Shown: piece by piece, positions 54,165 to 62,146 of the stretch
Layout of the letters: the number at the start of each line of letters is the position of its first letter
How positions within the stretch are numbered: the first letter of the stretch is position 1
Assembly (NCBI GenBank): GCA_938091165.1
Contig: CALKNK010000029.1
Location: 38,628 to 102,627, forward strand
Length of the DNA stretch: 64,000 nt
Origin: an uncultured Ilumatobacter sp.
Lineage (GTDB): Bacteria; Actinomycetota; Acidimicrobiia; Acidimicrobiales; Ilumatobacteraceae
Reading direction: 5' to 3'
Translations under genes and position numbers: made by a program
The notes under the pieces: generated by a model
Database searches by the model: none
What the model saw: the letters and a program-made list of their open reading frames with translations, nothing else
Told to the model about the DNA's origin: nothing

Positions 54165-55003
54165 CAGTTCTCCTCCGCCTCGTCAGCGGCCGTGTTGCTT
54201 GCATTGTCTGCTTCGGCTTCTGCCGCTTCTTCGGTATCAGCGGCCGTGGTGCCGGGCTTCGAGAAACCTGCAGCAACGGCTGATTCTTCGGTGTCGAACC
54301 ACACCTCGGCCTTGGTGGCCTTGTAGTAACGGCTGTCCGGTGTATGGAACAGCATCGACTGGGCGTTGCCTTTAATTTCGTAGCCCTCAGGCGCCTCGCC
54401 GTCGTCGGTGGCATCGACTGAGCCTTCCCAGATCGCAGCAGATACTGCGTCAGAGGAAGTCTCTTCGACCACATCGTCAACGGTCTGTCCGGCGCTCTCT
54501 TCGCCAGAATCGTCCTTGGCACGGCTACGAGCAACACGATCACGGCGGCTCGTCGCTGCGGGACGACCGCTACCAGCGCCCTGACGTTCGGCTCGGGCCT
54601 GGATCATCGCAATGCGCTCGTCGCTCATGCGGGCCACGATGATCGTGACGTGACAGGTTCGCTTGAGGATGCGCGAAGCCCGGCCACGAGCACGGGGCTT
54701 GAAGCGCTTGAGTGTTGGACCTTCGTCAGCAAAGCAGGCAATGACGTAAAGCTCGTCGGCGTCCTGATTGTCGTTGTTGACTGCGTTGGCGACGGCCGAA
54801 GCGAGCAGCTTACGCACCGGGATCGCCGTGTGGCGTTCGGTGAGCTGCAGGACCTGGTCGGCCGACTTGACGTCAAGGCCTCGGACCAGATCGAGCACTG
54901 CACGAATCTTGGATGCCGAGGTACGAACGTATTTTGCGGTGGCCTTCGTGCCGGAGCGTTCTCCGGCGACGTACGACTTCTCATTAAGTTTGGGGCCGGT
55001 CAT
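54164..55003 (-). CDS. rplV: 50S ribosomal protein L22 (uL22) with an extra C-terminal module
   Basis: A 279-residue protein, against about 110-120 for uL22. Residues 18-128 are ordinary uL22 (KATAKYVRTSASKIRAVLDLVRG...ARGRASRILKRTCHVTIIV), which lines the exit tunnel. A charged linker follows, then a compact module at about 206-250 (GYEIKGNAQSMLFHTPDSRYYKATKAEVWFDTEESAVAAGF) and an acidic Ala/Glu tail. Similar 'IKGN...YHTP.S.YY..T.AE.WF.TE..A..AGF' modules occur alone or attached to other proteins in actinobacteria; I recall the name sunset domain, but am unsure. Confidence 0.93.
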   Translation of the reverse strand: MTGPKLNEKSYVAGERSGTKATAKYVRTSASKIRAVLDLVRGLDVKSADQVLQLTERHTAIPVRKLLASAVANAVNNDNQDADELYVIACFADEGPTLKRFKPRARGRASRILKRTCHVTIIVARMSDERIAMIQARAERQGAGSGRPAATSRRDRVARSRAKDDSGEESAGQTVDDVVEETSSDAVSAAIWEGSVDATDDGEAPEGYEIKGNAQSMLFHTPDSRYYKATKAEVWFDTEESAVAAGFSKPGTTAADTEEAAEAEADNASNTAADEAEEN

Positions 55004-55281
55004 CAGCGACGTGCTCCTCGTTCTTGACCCGCGTGGAACTTGAACGTACGGGTGGGGCTGAACTCACCGAGTTTGTGACCGACCATTGACTCGGTGACGT
55101 ACACCGGGACGTGCTTGCGGCCATCGTGGACGGCGAGAGTGTGGCCGACCATGTCGGGAATGATCGTCGAGCGACGGGACCAGGTCTTTATGACCTTGCG
55201 TTCGCCGGCTTCGTTCTGGGCGTCGATCTTCTTGAGCAAATGCTCGTCGACGAATGGGCCTTTTTTGAGACTGCGTGTCAT
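55003..55281 (-). CDS. rpsS: 30S ribosomal protein S19 (uS19)
   Basis: A 92-residue uS19 in the head. It has MTRSLKKGPFVDEHLLKKIDAQNEAGERKVIKTWSRRSTIIPDMVGHTLAVHDGRKHVPVYVTESMVGHKLGEFSPTRTFKFHAG. ATG 55281 matches the family start; the longer frame enters rplB. Its end shares a base with the rplV start. Confidence 0.98.
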   Translation of the reverse strand: MTRSLKKGPFVDEHLLKKIDAQNEAGERKVIKTWSRRSTIIPDMVGHTLAVHDGRKHVPVYVTESMVGHKLGEFSPTRTFKFHAGQERGARR

Positions 55282-55312
55282 GTGTCTGTACTTCTTTCTC
55301 AAGCAGCCGCAA

Positions 55313-56149
55313 TCAGCGGCGGCCACGTCCTGAACGACGACGACGGATGATGAGGTCCTGGCTGGCCTTTTTCTTGTTGCGAGTTCGACTCTCGGGCTTA
55401 CCCCAGGGGGACACGGCAGGGCGGCCACCGGAGGTACGGCCTTCTCCACCACCGAGGGGGTGATCTACCGGGTTCATCGCAACACCGCGGGTCTGAGGCT
55501 TGACACCCTTCCAGCGGTTACGGCCAGCCTTACCGATTTTGATTAGTTCGTGCTCTGCATTACCGACTTCGCCGACTGTCGCTCGACAGTCGATGAGCAC
55601 TCGGCGCATCTCTGTGGATGGCATGCGTAGCGTGGCGTGATCGCCGTCCTTGGCAACAAGCTGTACGGAAATTCCGGCCGATCGACCAATCTTCCCGCCC
55701 TGGCCGGGGCGCAGCTCAACATTGTGGACGGTCGTGCCAACGGGGACGAAACGCAGCGGCATGGCATTGCCCGGCTTGATGTCAGAGCCTTGACCGGAAA
55801 CCACGTGATCACCCACGTTGAGACCGCGGGGAGCGAGGATGTATGCCTTTTCGCCGTCTGCGTAGTGCAAGAGCGCTATACGACAGGTGCGGTTGGGGTC
55901 GTACTCGATAGCGGCGACCTTGGCAGTCACCCCATCTTTGATGCGCTTGAAATCAATGATCCGGTACTGCTGCTTGTGACCGCCACCGCGATGGCGGCTG
56001 GTCTTGCGGCCGTAACTGTTGCGACCACCAGTTCGACTCTTTGGAGCGAGCAGGGACTTCTCTGGCGTCGTCTTGGTGACGTCACTGAAGTCCGAACTCG
56101 TCTGAAAGCGACGACCGGGTGATGTGGGCTTGCGTGAACGAATGGCCAT
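55313..56149 (-). CDS. rplB: 50S ribosomal protein L2 (uL2)
   Basis: A 278-residue uL2 that supports the peptidyl transferase centre. It has KSRTGGRNSYGRKTSRHRGGGHKQQYRIIDFKR, VASIEYDPNRT-type spacing in AKVAAIEYDPNRTCRIALLHYADGEKAYI, and the C-terminal GVAMNPVDHPLGGGEGRTSGGRPAVSPWGKP containing the catalytically implicated His. It is preceded by rplW with a seven-base gap. Confidence 0.98.
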   Translation of the reverse strand: MAIRSRKPTSPGRRFQTSSDFSDVTKTTPEKSLLAPKSRTGGRNSYGRKTSRHRGGGHKQQYRIIDFKRIKDGVTAKVAAIEYDPNRTCRIALLHYADGEKAYILAPRGLNVGDHVVSGQGSDIKPGNAMPLRFVPVGTTVHNVELRPGQGGKIGRSAGISVQLVAKDGDHATLRMPSTEMRRVLIDCRATVGEVGNAEHELIKIGKAGRNRWKGVKPQTRGVAMNPVDHPLGGGEGRTSGGRPAVSPWGKPESRTRNKKKASQDLIIRRRRSGRGRR

Positions 56150-56156
56150 GATCTGC

Positions 56157-56444
56157 TCAGTTCTCGAACAACGGGATTTCGCCCGCTGCCAGGGTGACGA
56201 TGGCCCGCTTTTGGCTGGGCTTCTGTCCGGCTCGGTTGGTACCTCGGGTGCGCTTGCGCTTGCCCTTACGGTTCAGGGTGTTGACCTTGAGTACTTCGAC
56301 GCCCCAGATGCTCTCGACCGCATCGCGAATCTCTGGCTTGGAGGCCGCCTTGTGAACTTCGAAGGTGTAGACACCGGCTTCGATGAGCGCGTAGCTCTTC
56401 TCGCTCACGATCGGAGCGATGATGATGTCGCGGGGATCCTTCAT
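56157..56444 (-). CDS. rplW: 50S ribosomal protein L23 (uL23)
   Basis: A 95-residue uL23, the SRP and trigger-factor docking protein at the tunnel exit. It has DPRDIIIAPIVSEKSYALIEAGVYTFEVHKAASKPEIRDAVESIWGVEVLKVNTLNRKGKRKRT. It overlaps the rplD stop by four bases. Confidence 0.98.
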   Translation of the reverse strand: MKDPRDIIIAPIVSEKSYALIEAGVYTFEVHKAASKPEIRDAVESIWGVEVLKVNTLNRKGKRKRTRGTNRAGQKPSQKRAIVTLAAGEIPLFEN

Positions 56445-57223
56445 CCGGCTTCCTCACTCTCTTCTGCGGTGTTGGAATTGACCGTCTTCGGCTTGGCAGC
56501 GGCTTTCTTGGCCGGCGCCTTCTTGGCTGCAGCTTTCTTGGCTGCAGCTTTCTTGGCTGCTGGCTTGTCAGCTTGTACAGATTCAGCAGGAGCCTCGGTG
56601 ACGGCGGCAGATCCGTCGGCTGCAGGAACAACATCCTTGCTGAACACAATCCAGTCGTTGCACAGCACGTCGTAGGTATTGAGTTCGCCAGGGCTAATGA
56701 CCTGCACGTGCGTCAGGTTGCGGAAACTCAGCGCAGCGTTTGCGTCATCACGGCCAATCACCACCAGTACAGTGCCCGAAATATCAAGTGCTGTAAGTAG
56801 TGCCTTGGCGTCCTTGGTTTTCGGCGCATCAATGCCGTAGCTGTCGACGACGATGACCTTGCCTTCGGCGGCCCGGTCGGACAACGCTGACCGGAGGGCC
56901 GCCTTAATCATTTTCTTTGGGGTCTTCTGGCTGTAGCTGCGGGGCTTAGGAGCCAGCGCTACGCCACCGCCAGAAAAGTGCGGTGCACGGATCGAGCCCT
57001 GTCGAGCGTTGCCGGTGCCCTTCTGGGCGTACGGCTTGCGTCCGCCACCACGGACCTCGGCCCGAGTCTTGGCACTCTGCGTTCCGGCACGACGTGCTGC
57101 AAGCTGGGCCGTGACAACTTGGTGCATGAGCGGCACGTTCGGTTCGATGCCGAAGATCGCGTCATCGAGGTCGAGCAACCCAGCGTCCTGTCCAGCGGCG
57201 TTCTTGAGTGTCAGTGATGCCAT
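56441..57223 (-). CDS. rplD: 50S ribosomal protein L4 (uL4) with a Lys/Ala tail
   Basis: A 260-residue uL4. It has GRAKTRAEVRGGGRKPYAQKGTGNAR-type sequence (GTQSAKTRAEVRGGGRKPYAQKGTGNARQGSIRAPHFSGGG), the tunnel-lining loop, and KMIKAALRSALSDRAAEGKVIVVD. The usual end is extended by about 55 residues with a repeated AAAKKAAAKKA tract. At DNA level the tract is a 15-base unit (around 56491-56570). ATG 57223 was chosen as the family start; the frame upstream enters rplC. Confidence 0.97.
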   Translation of the reverse strand: MASLTLKNAAGQDAGLLDLDDAIFGIEPNVPLMHQVVTAQLAARRAGTQSAKTRAEVRGGGRKPYAQKGTGNARQGSIRAPHFSGGGVALAPKPRSYSQKTPKKMIKAALRSALSDRAAEGKVIVVDSYGIDAPKTKDAKALLTALDISGTVLVVIGRDDANAALSFRNLTHVQVISPGELNTYDVLCNDWIVFSKDVVPAADGSAAVTEAPAESVQADKPAAKKAAAKKAAAKKAPAKKAAAKPKTVNSNTAEESEEAG

Positions 57224-57224
57224 G

Positions 57225-57872
57225 TCAGGAAACCTTTCCAGCGAACTTGACTGCATTGCGGACGAGGACCACGCCGCCAGCGGGGCCGGGAACGGCGCCC
57301 TTGATCAGCAAGATGTTGCGTTCGGTATCGCTCTGCACGACCTCGAGGTTTTGTGTGGTGACCTGCTCGTGACCCATGTGACCAGCCATTTTCATGCCCT
57401 TGAAGACACGGGCAGGAAAGGCGCATTGGCCGATGGCGCCAGGCTTGCGATGGTTCTTATGAGCGCCGTGAGAGGCAGGTGCGCCCCTGAAATTGTGCCG
57501 CTTCATCACGCCCGCGAAGCCCTTACCTCGGCTCGTGGCCGTGACATCAACCTTCATGCCGGCGGCGATCTGCTCGACAGTCAGTTCCTGGCCGACTTCG
57601 AAGCCGTCGACGGAGTCGAGGCGAAGTTCCACGAGGCGCTTGCCTGGCTCGACGCCAGCCTTCTCAAAATGGCCGGCAGCCGGCTTGTTGAGCTTGTTAG
57701 CCTTCTTTGACCCGTAGGTCACCTGCAAAGCGGTGTACCCGTCGCGCTCGTTGGTTTTAATCTGAACGATACGCATGGGGTCAACACGAAGCATCGTGAC
57801 GGGGACGACTTTGTCGTCCACCCACGTCTGCGTCATGCCAACCTTTTCGCCGACGATCGCTTGTTGTGCCAT
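57225..57872 (-). CDS. rplC: 50S ribosomal protein L3 (uL3)
   Basis: A 215-residue uL3, an early assembly protein that reaches the peptidyl transferase centre. It has IVGEKVGMTQTW, the central KGKGFAGVMKRHNFRGAPASHGAHKNHRKPGAIGQCAFPARVFKGMKMAGHMG, and ends in VPGPAGGVVLVRNAVKFAGKVS. ATG 57872 was chosen as the conserved start. It is the first gene of the long ribosomal run; rpsJ is not directly upstream but about 5.7 kb away. Confidence 0.97.
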   Translation of the reverse strand: MAQQAIVGEKVGMTQTWVDDKVVPVTMLRVDPMRIVQIKTNERDGYTALQVTYGSKKANKLNKPAAGHFEKAGVEPGKRLVELRLDSVDGFEVGQELTVEQIAAGMKVDVTATSRGKGFAGVMKRHNFRGAPASHGAHKNHRKPGAIGQCAFPARVFKGMKMAGHMGHEQVTTQNLEVVQSDTERNILLIKGAVPGPAGGVVLVRNAVKFAGKVS

Positions 57873-58269
57873 TTCCGGCAGCCTTTCCGTTGTCCAAGCC
57901 CACCGACCGATGTCGAAGGCTCTCCACGCAAATGCTCCGAACACCATTCTGTTCCTGCAAGGCAAGAACAGCGAGGTGCGCGGAGCACGATTTTTTGGGT
58001 TTGCTAAGCGGTTCCGGATCCCAGCGACGGGGAAGGCCTACTCAGACATCGATTCTCTGTGGGCGAGATTCCTCTCACACACGGCCTCGCAATGCTAGGG
58101 CCGGGCTAGCGCGAACCCAACTCGCGTGTTCACGCTGATTGCACGTAGATTGCGTGACTCGCGCCACACGCGCACCAAAATAGCTCACTTTGCATCAGCC
58201 CCACCCACAGCAGTCGGCCCTACCATTACGGCGGGGCAGCGCCAACCGTCGTGAACCCAACCCTCATTG
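57873..58269 (-). other. 397-base gene-free leader upstream of rplC
   Basis: No open frame with recognisable homology is present on either strand. On the minus strand it holds a probable promoter (58092-58120) and a leader of over 200 bases before rplC. Such a length could host an autoregulatory r-protein-binding structure, but I cannot identify one of the known classes. Confidence 0.5.
58092..58120 (-). promoter_or_regulatory. Probable rplC operon promoter
   Basis: On the minus strand, TTGGGT (plus 58115-58120) and TAGCAT (plus 58092-58097) are 17 bases apart. The -35 is extended as TTGGGTTCGCG and the -10 as TAGCATTGC, the same as upstream of infA, where the spacing is 16. Confidence 0.6.
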
Positions 58270-59808
58270 CTAGGAGCCAGCGTTGATGAGCTGATCGACC
58301 GGGGCAAAGTCGTCAGTGAGGATGGGGGCACCATCAATAAAGGCCACGAAGTCGACGACGAGTTCCCCGGGATCAGCTGCGTCAATGCGCAGCTGATCAA
58401 ACGCTTCAGGGTCAAGGTACGAGTCGCTCGCAACGATCACCGAGTTGCCACGCCGACCCGCAGAAATCTCATCACCGCGCATCACTACTACATGATCAAA
58501 GACACGAGCGAGCGTCGCTGCCTCGGCAGCAAGGAACTGTTGCCCGCCGCCATCAATGATGTTGGCCGCATACACGCCACCGGGACGCAGTACCCGATCA
58601 ATCTCAATCATAAACTCCTCAGTCGCGAGGTGAAATGGCACCGACCGGCTGCCAAAGGCATCACCAATCACGACGTCAACGCTGTGTTCGGCGACATCAC
58701 GCAGGGAGAGCCGGGCGTCACCGATCACGATGTCAATCGGCTCCGGGAAGTCACGGTCAAGGCCCATTTGACGCTCAACGACCTCGATCAGCTCACCATC
58801 AATTTCGAACACCGTCTGAGTCGCACCTGGCGCAACAGCGCGTACATATCGAGGAATCGTCAACGCTCCCCCGCCGAGATACGCGATGTCGTTCGCTGCG
58901 GGTGCCAAAGCAATGGCATCCACGAGCCGCCGGACGTACCAAAACGAAAGCACCGTGGGATCGTCGGTGTCCACGGAACTATGTCGGAGATCGTCTAACA
59001 CCAGCACCTGCTGACTGGCATTGTCTTCATCTTCCACGACTGCTACGCAGTAGTAGCTGGTTTGCGTCTCACATGGGGAGTCAATGGTCAGAACGCCAAG
59101 GAGCGAAACCGTTGCTAGTCCGGCAATGCTCATCAACTCAGTGGTCCGTGCAACGGGTGACGTCGTCGCCGACCCGGCAAATACAGCCATGGCGAGCCCG
59201 CCGCACATCAGCATCAGCCCGGTGCCAACGATCAAGGTCGACACGGCTGCTGTCGAGACGAGGACGAAACCCGTAAAGAAGGTGCCGAAGATGGCGCCGG
59301 CGGTACTCCAGGCCGACAGCTGACCCACAATCGAGCCGGTCTCGTCGAGGTTACGCAGCTGCAGCTTGATCACTGCGGGAGGGACGGCGCTCAGAACCGT
59401 GGCCGAGGGCAGAAAACCAAACGCGCTCAGAATAAGGATCATCGGGCCTCCATCACCTGGACTGCCGCTTCCGATCACACGGACGACGGGGATGGCGGTG
59501 ATTGCCAATGCGCCACCAAGCATCAAGAGCACCGGAAGGAGTCGTCGAGGACTGACGCGATCAGCGAGCACACCGCCAGCCCACGCACCGACAGCAATGC
59601 CTGCGAGAATTGTCCCGATAATGCCGGTGTAAGTCTCAAGGCTCACGCCCACATACGGTGCTAGCAGCCGGCTCGCAAGGATCTCGAGCACCAACACCGC
59701 TGCAGATGTGCCGAACACGAGGGCGACCGCCAACCATGCGCGGAGCCCAGGCCCGGTCGATGGAGGCGCTGCGCTTGGCCCATCGAAATTAGTGGCGTTC
59801 GCAGGCAC
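58270..59808 (-). CDS. Fused membrane/spermidine-synthase-like protein
   Basis: A 512-residue fusion. About 22-255 carries several transmembrane helices (LAVALVFGTSAAVLVLEILASRLLAPYVG, TYTGIIGTILAGIAVGAWAGG), typical of 'fused MFS/spermidine synthase' proteins. About 280-512 has a polyamine-synthase-type Rossmann fold with YLGGGALTIPRYV (SAM/dcSAM loop), VFEIDGELIEVV (acidic ribose ligand), VIGDARLSLRD and VVIGDAFGSRSVPFHLATEEF. Whether it makes a polyamine is unproven for such fusions. It is divergent from the methylase gene. Confidence 0.88.
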   Translation of the reverse strand: MPANATNFDGPSAAPPSTGPGLRAWLAVALVFGTSAAVLVLEILASRLLAPYVGVSLETYTGIIGTILAGIAVGAWAGGVLADRVSPRRLLPVLLMLGGALAITAIPVVRVIGSGSPGDGGPMILILSAFGFLPSATVLSAVPPAVIKLQLRNLDETGSIVGQLSAWSTAGAIFGTFFTGFVLVSTAAVSTLIVGTGLMLMCGGLAMAVFAGSATTSPVARTTELMSIAGLATVSLLGVLTIDSPCETQTSYYCVAVVEDEDNASQQVLVLDDLRHSSVDTDDPTVLSFWYVRRLVDAIALAPAANDIAYLGGGALTIPRYVRAVAPGATQTVFEIDGELIEVVERQMGLDRDFPEPIDIVIGDARLSLRDVAEHSVDVVIGDAFGSRSVPFHLATEEFMIEIDRVLRPGGVYAANIIDGGGQQFLAAEAATLARVFDHVVVMRGDEISAGRRGNSVIVASDSYLDPEAFDQLRIDAADPGELVVDFVAFIDGAPILTDDFAPVDQLINAGS

Positions 59809-59873
59809 GATGAAGAGGGTAGGCCTGCCCGGGCCGGATCCGATCTCGGGCGGCGCCGCGCCATGCTGTTCTT

Positions 59874-60833
59874 ATGAACAGCTCCGACGAACACAGCAGC
59901 GAGCGGCGGGCACTGACCGCTCGGGCGCCTCGGAATGGCCTGATCGGTGCCGAATGCCAGGCGCTCACCGGCGGCAGGCCCGATCTCGACGGCGTCGCAA
60001 ACTGCGACGACATCGCACGCATCAGGCGCGCAGCATTCGTTCATTGTGGCATTGCGGTGCTCGCTCGGGCGCCGACACTCGATGAGCTGGTCGAGCGTGT
60101 GCGCAAGCGCTGGGCGGATGAAATGGATGCCGACCGGTTCCGTGTCGATGTTCACGATCCGGCAAAGCGTTGCTCGACCAGCACCCTCGAGACGGCTACC
60201 GCATTTGCCAATGTCATTCCGTTTGGGCCTGACCTCCGTAATCCACTGCATCGTTTTCTCGTTATTGCTGAGAAGGATGGGTTCACGTTCGGAGCGGTGG
60301 CAGCAGAAGCAGACGGCTTGTACCGGAACCATGACAAGAAGCCGTGGACGACGTCGTCATCGTTGGACTCACGATTTGCCCGGGCGTTGGTCAACTTGGT
60401 TCCCGACGCAAAATCTGTCCTTGACCCTTGTTGCGGTGCCGGATCGATTGTCCTCGAAGCAGCCTCTCTTGGCCTAGACGCATTCGGTGTCGACTGGAAG
60501 CCTGCGCTCGTCGGGATGACCCGCGAGAACCTCGCCCATTTCGGCTACGACGGCAGCGTGGAACTCGCTGACTCACGCACGCACATCCAGACCGCTGACG
60601 CTGTCGTGACCGATCTTCCATATGGCAACGCCATTGAGAGCGACGAGTACGCGATCCGGGCGATTCTGGAGCAGTCCGCAGGCCAGGCCCTGGCAGGCGT
60701 GTTTGTCGGACCAGCAGATATTTCGACGTGGTTGGTTTCTGCCGGGTACACCGACGTCGAAGTGCACACCGTACTCAAACGTCGGGGCTTCACGCGCTGG
60801 GTTCACGTAGCGCGCAGTCGACACGCATCCTGA
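59874..60833 (+). CDS. Trm11/RlmKL-like SAM-dependent RNA methyltransferase
   Basis: A 319-residue Class I methylase. The SAM motif I is LDPCCGAGSIVLEA (183-196), and the N6/N2-type catalytic motif is TDLPYG (246-251). The region HKKPWTTSSSLDSRFARALVNL resembles the KRPxxxPxSLxPxLAR block of UPF0020 tRNA/rRNA guanine-N2 methylases, but no full THUMP domain is evident in the N-terminal half. The target RNA is therefore uncertain. It starts at ATG 59874, 65 bases from the divergent spermidine-synthase-like gene. Confidence 0.8.
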   Translation: MNSSDEHSSERRALTARAPRNGLIGAECQALTGGRPDLDGVANCDDIARIRRAAFVHCGIAVLARAPTLDELVERVRKRWADEMDADRFRVDVHDPAKRCSTSTLETATAFANVIPFGPDLRNPLHRFLVIAEKDGFTFGAVAAEADGLYRNHDKKPWTTSSSLDSRFARALVNLVPDAKSVLDPCCGAGSIVLEAASLGLDAFGVDWKPALVGMTRENLAHFGYDGSVELADSRTHIQTADAVVTDLPYGNAIESDEYAIRAILEQSAGQALAGVFVGPADISTWLVSAGYTDVEVHTVLKRRGFTRWVHVARSRHAS

Positions 60834-60878
60834 CGCTGATGCGATCCGGTTGAAACTACGCAGTCGCCACCGACGTCC

Positions 60879-62075
60879 TTAGGGAAATCGCGCGGCTAGC
60901 CAATCAGCGACATGGCGTAAGGCTTCAGGGCAGTCGCCTTCAAAGTGACGCAATGCGTTCTGCATCTCGATGTAGGTGACGTCCGCCGCCCCAGCTGCGG
61001 CCATAATTTCTCTTGCCTGCCGCACCCGAATCTCAGTGTCGGCGGTGGGATGAACGAGCAAGGTCGGCACGCTGACTTGCGGCATGGTGTCCGCAAGTCT
61101 TGCACTACTCGACAAACCTAACCATGTGCTCAGCCAGCCGCGCGTAGTCATTGTGCGAGCGAGTCCGCCTCGGCCATAGTTCGCATCGAACGGGTCGGAG
61201 AATGCAAAAAGCGAGCCCATCGCGCGGTCATCAGGGTCGATTGACAGGTCAAGATATGCCGGGTCGGCCAACGTGCGTTAGTCGGTGAGGTACTTCGTGA
61301 ACACTGCCCGTCGCCGCAATTCACGCCACGCCATCGGATCGTGCTTTTTCCACGGTCTGCAAGTCAGCGAGCACCTCCCTTGACGCGTCGATCGATTCCT
61401 TGGCAACTGCGTCGATACGCGCCACACATTTAATCTGGGCAGCCCGATAGCGCTCAACCGATGCCGGGTCGTGACTGCACGGCTGGGGCCACGGCCGCCA
61501 TCCGTTCTCGGGGTGGTACATGTCCAGTTCGGGTTTGTCGCAAAGGGATCGGTCTCGTCGCTAACCGACGGATCGATGACCTGGAGCATGAAGACGCGTT
61601 ACCCCGGATGGGCATCCATTCCCATCCATCCGTCGCCGATACCGAGTTTGGCCGTAGCCATCGCCATGAGTGAACCACCGCCGGAATTACCGAGCAGGAC
61701 CACCGCCTCTGCACCGCGTCGCACCATCTCACCGTGTGCAGTCTGCACATCGGTGGCGCAGGCTTCGTGGAGGCAGTCGATGTCGTTGTTCGTTTAGCGG
61801 GTCCCGAATCCGAACACTGCGTACCCGACGGCGGCAAGCAGCGGGCATGCATAGTGCACGCTGAAGTCTTCTCTCGGGTTACTCAGGATCACGGCGGCCT
61901 TCCAGCATGTGCCAGTTGGCGGTGCCCACAACACACCGCGCACCAGCGCCCCGTCCGGCGACACCATGCGCACTGCTTCGCGCTGCACGGCAACGTTCGG
62001 ATCATCTTCCGGAAGGGGCTAATACCCCAGGCCAGAGGGGCGCGAACCGCCGAGTAGCGGATCAGTCGTTGCCAT
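60879..62075 (-). pseudogene. Decayed alpha/beta hydrolase gene
   Basis: Homologous-looking protein can be followed from ATG 62075 to the end at 60879 only by passing in-frame stops and frameshifts. Stops are TAG at 62021-62019 and TAA at 61796-61794, 61601-61599 and 61280-61278. A frame change occurs near 61530 (after FATNPN) and is reversed near 61320. Recognisable parts are RMVSPDGALVRGVLWAPP, the nucleophile elbow LLGNSGGGSLMAM, DMYHPENGWRPWP, VPTLLVHPTADTEIR (acidic residue) and NALRHFEGDCPEAL (His). Because several independent lesions are present, sequencing error is unlikely and the gene is dead. Confidence 0.85.
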
Positions 62076-62090
62076 CGTTAAAGGCTACGA

Positions 62091-62128
62091 CGAAGGGGAC
62101 CAAATGGATCGAAGGGGACCAAATGGAT
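62091..62128. repeat. Perfect 19-bp tandem duplication
   Basis: CGAAGGGGACCAAATGGAT occurs twice in direct tandem (62091-62109 and 62110-62128). It lies between the decayed hydrolase and the end of htrA. It looks like a recent slippage or a remnant of a dispersed repeat; only two copies are seen. Confidence 0.85.
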
Positions 62129-62146
62129 CGATCCGAGCGCAGCTGG

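Noticed and set aside
60879..62075. Stop-codon readthrough or Sec recoding in the hydrolase gene
   Set aside because: The stops are TAA and TAG rather than TGA, are not at redox Cys positions, and are accompanied by frameshifts, so decay is the simpler reading.
62091..62128. Possible CRISPR repeat
   Set aside because: Only two copies, directly adjacent without spacers, and no cas genes.
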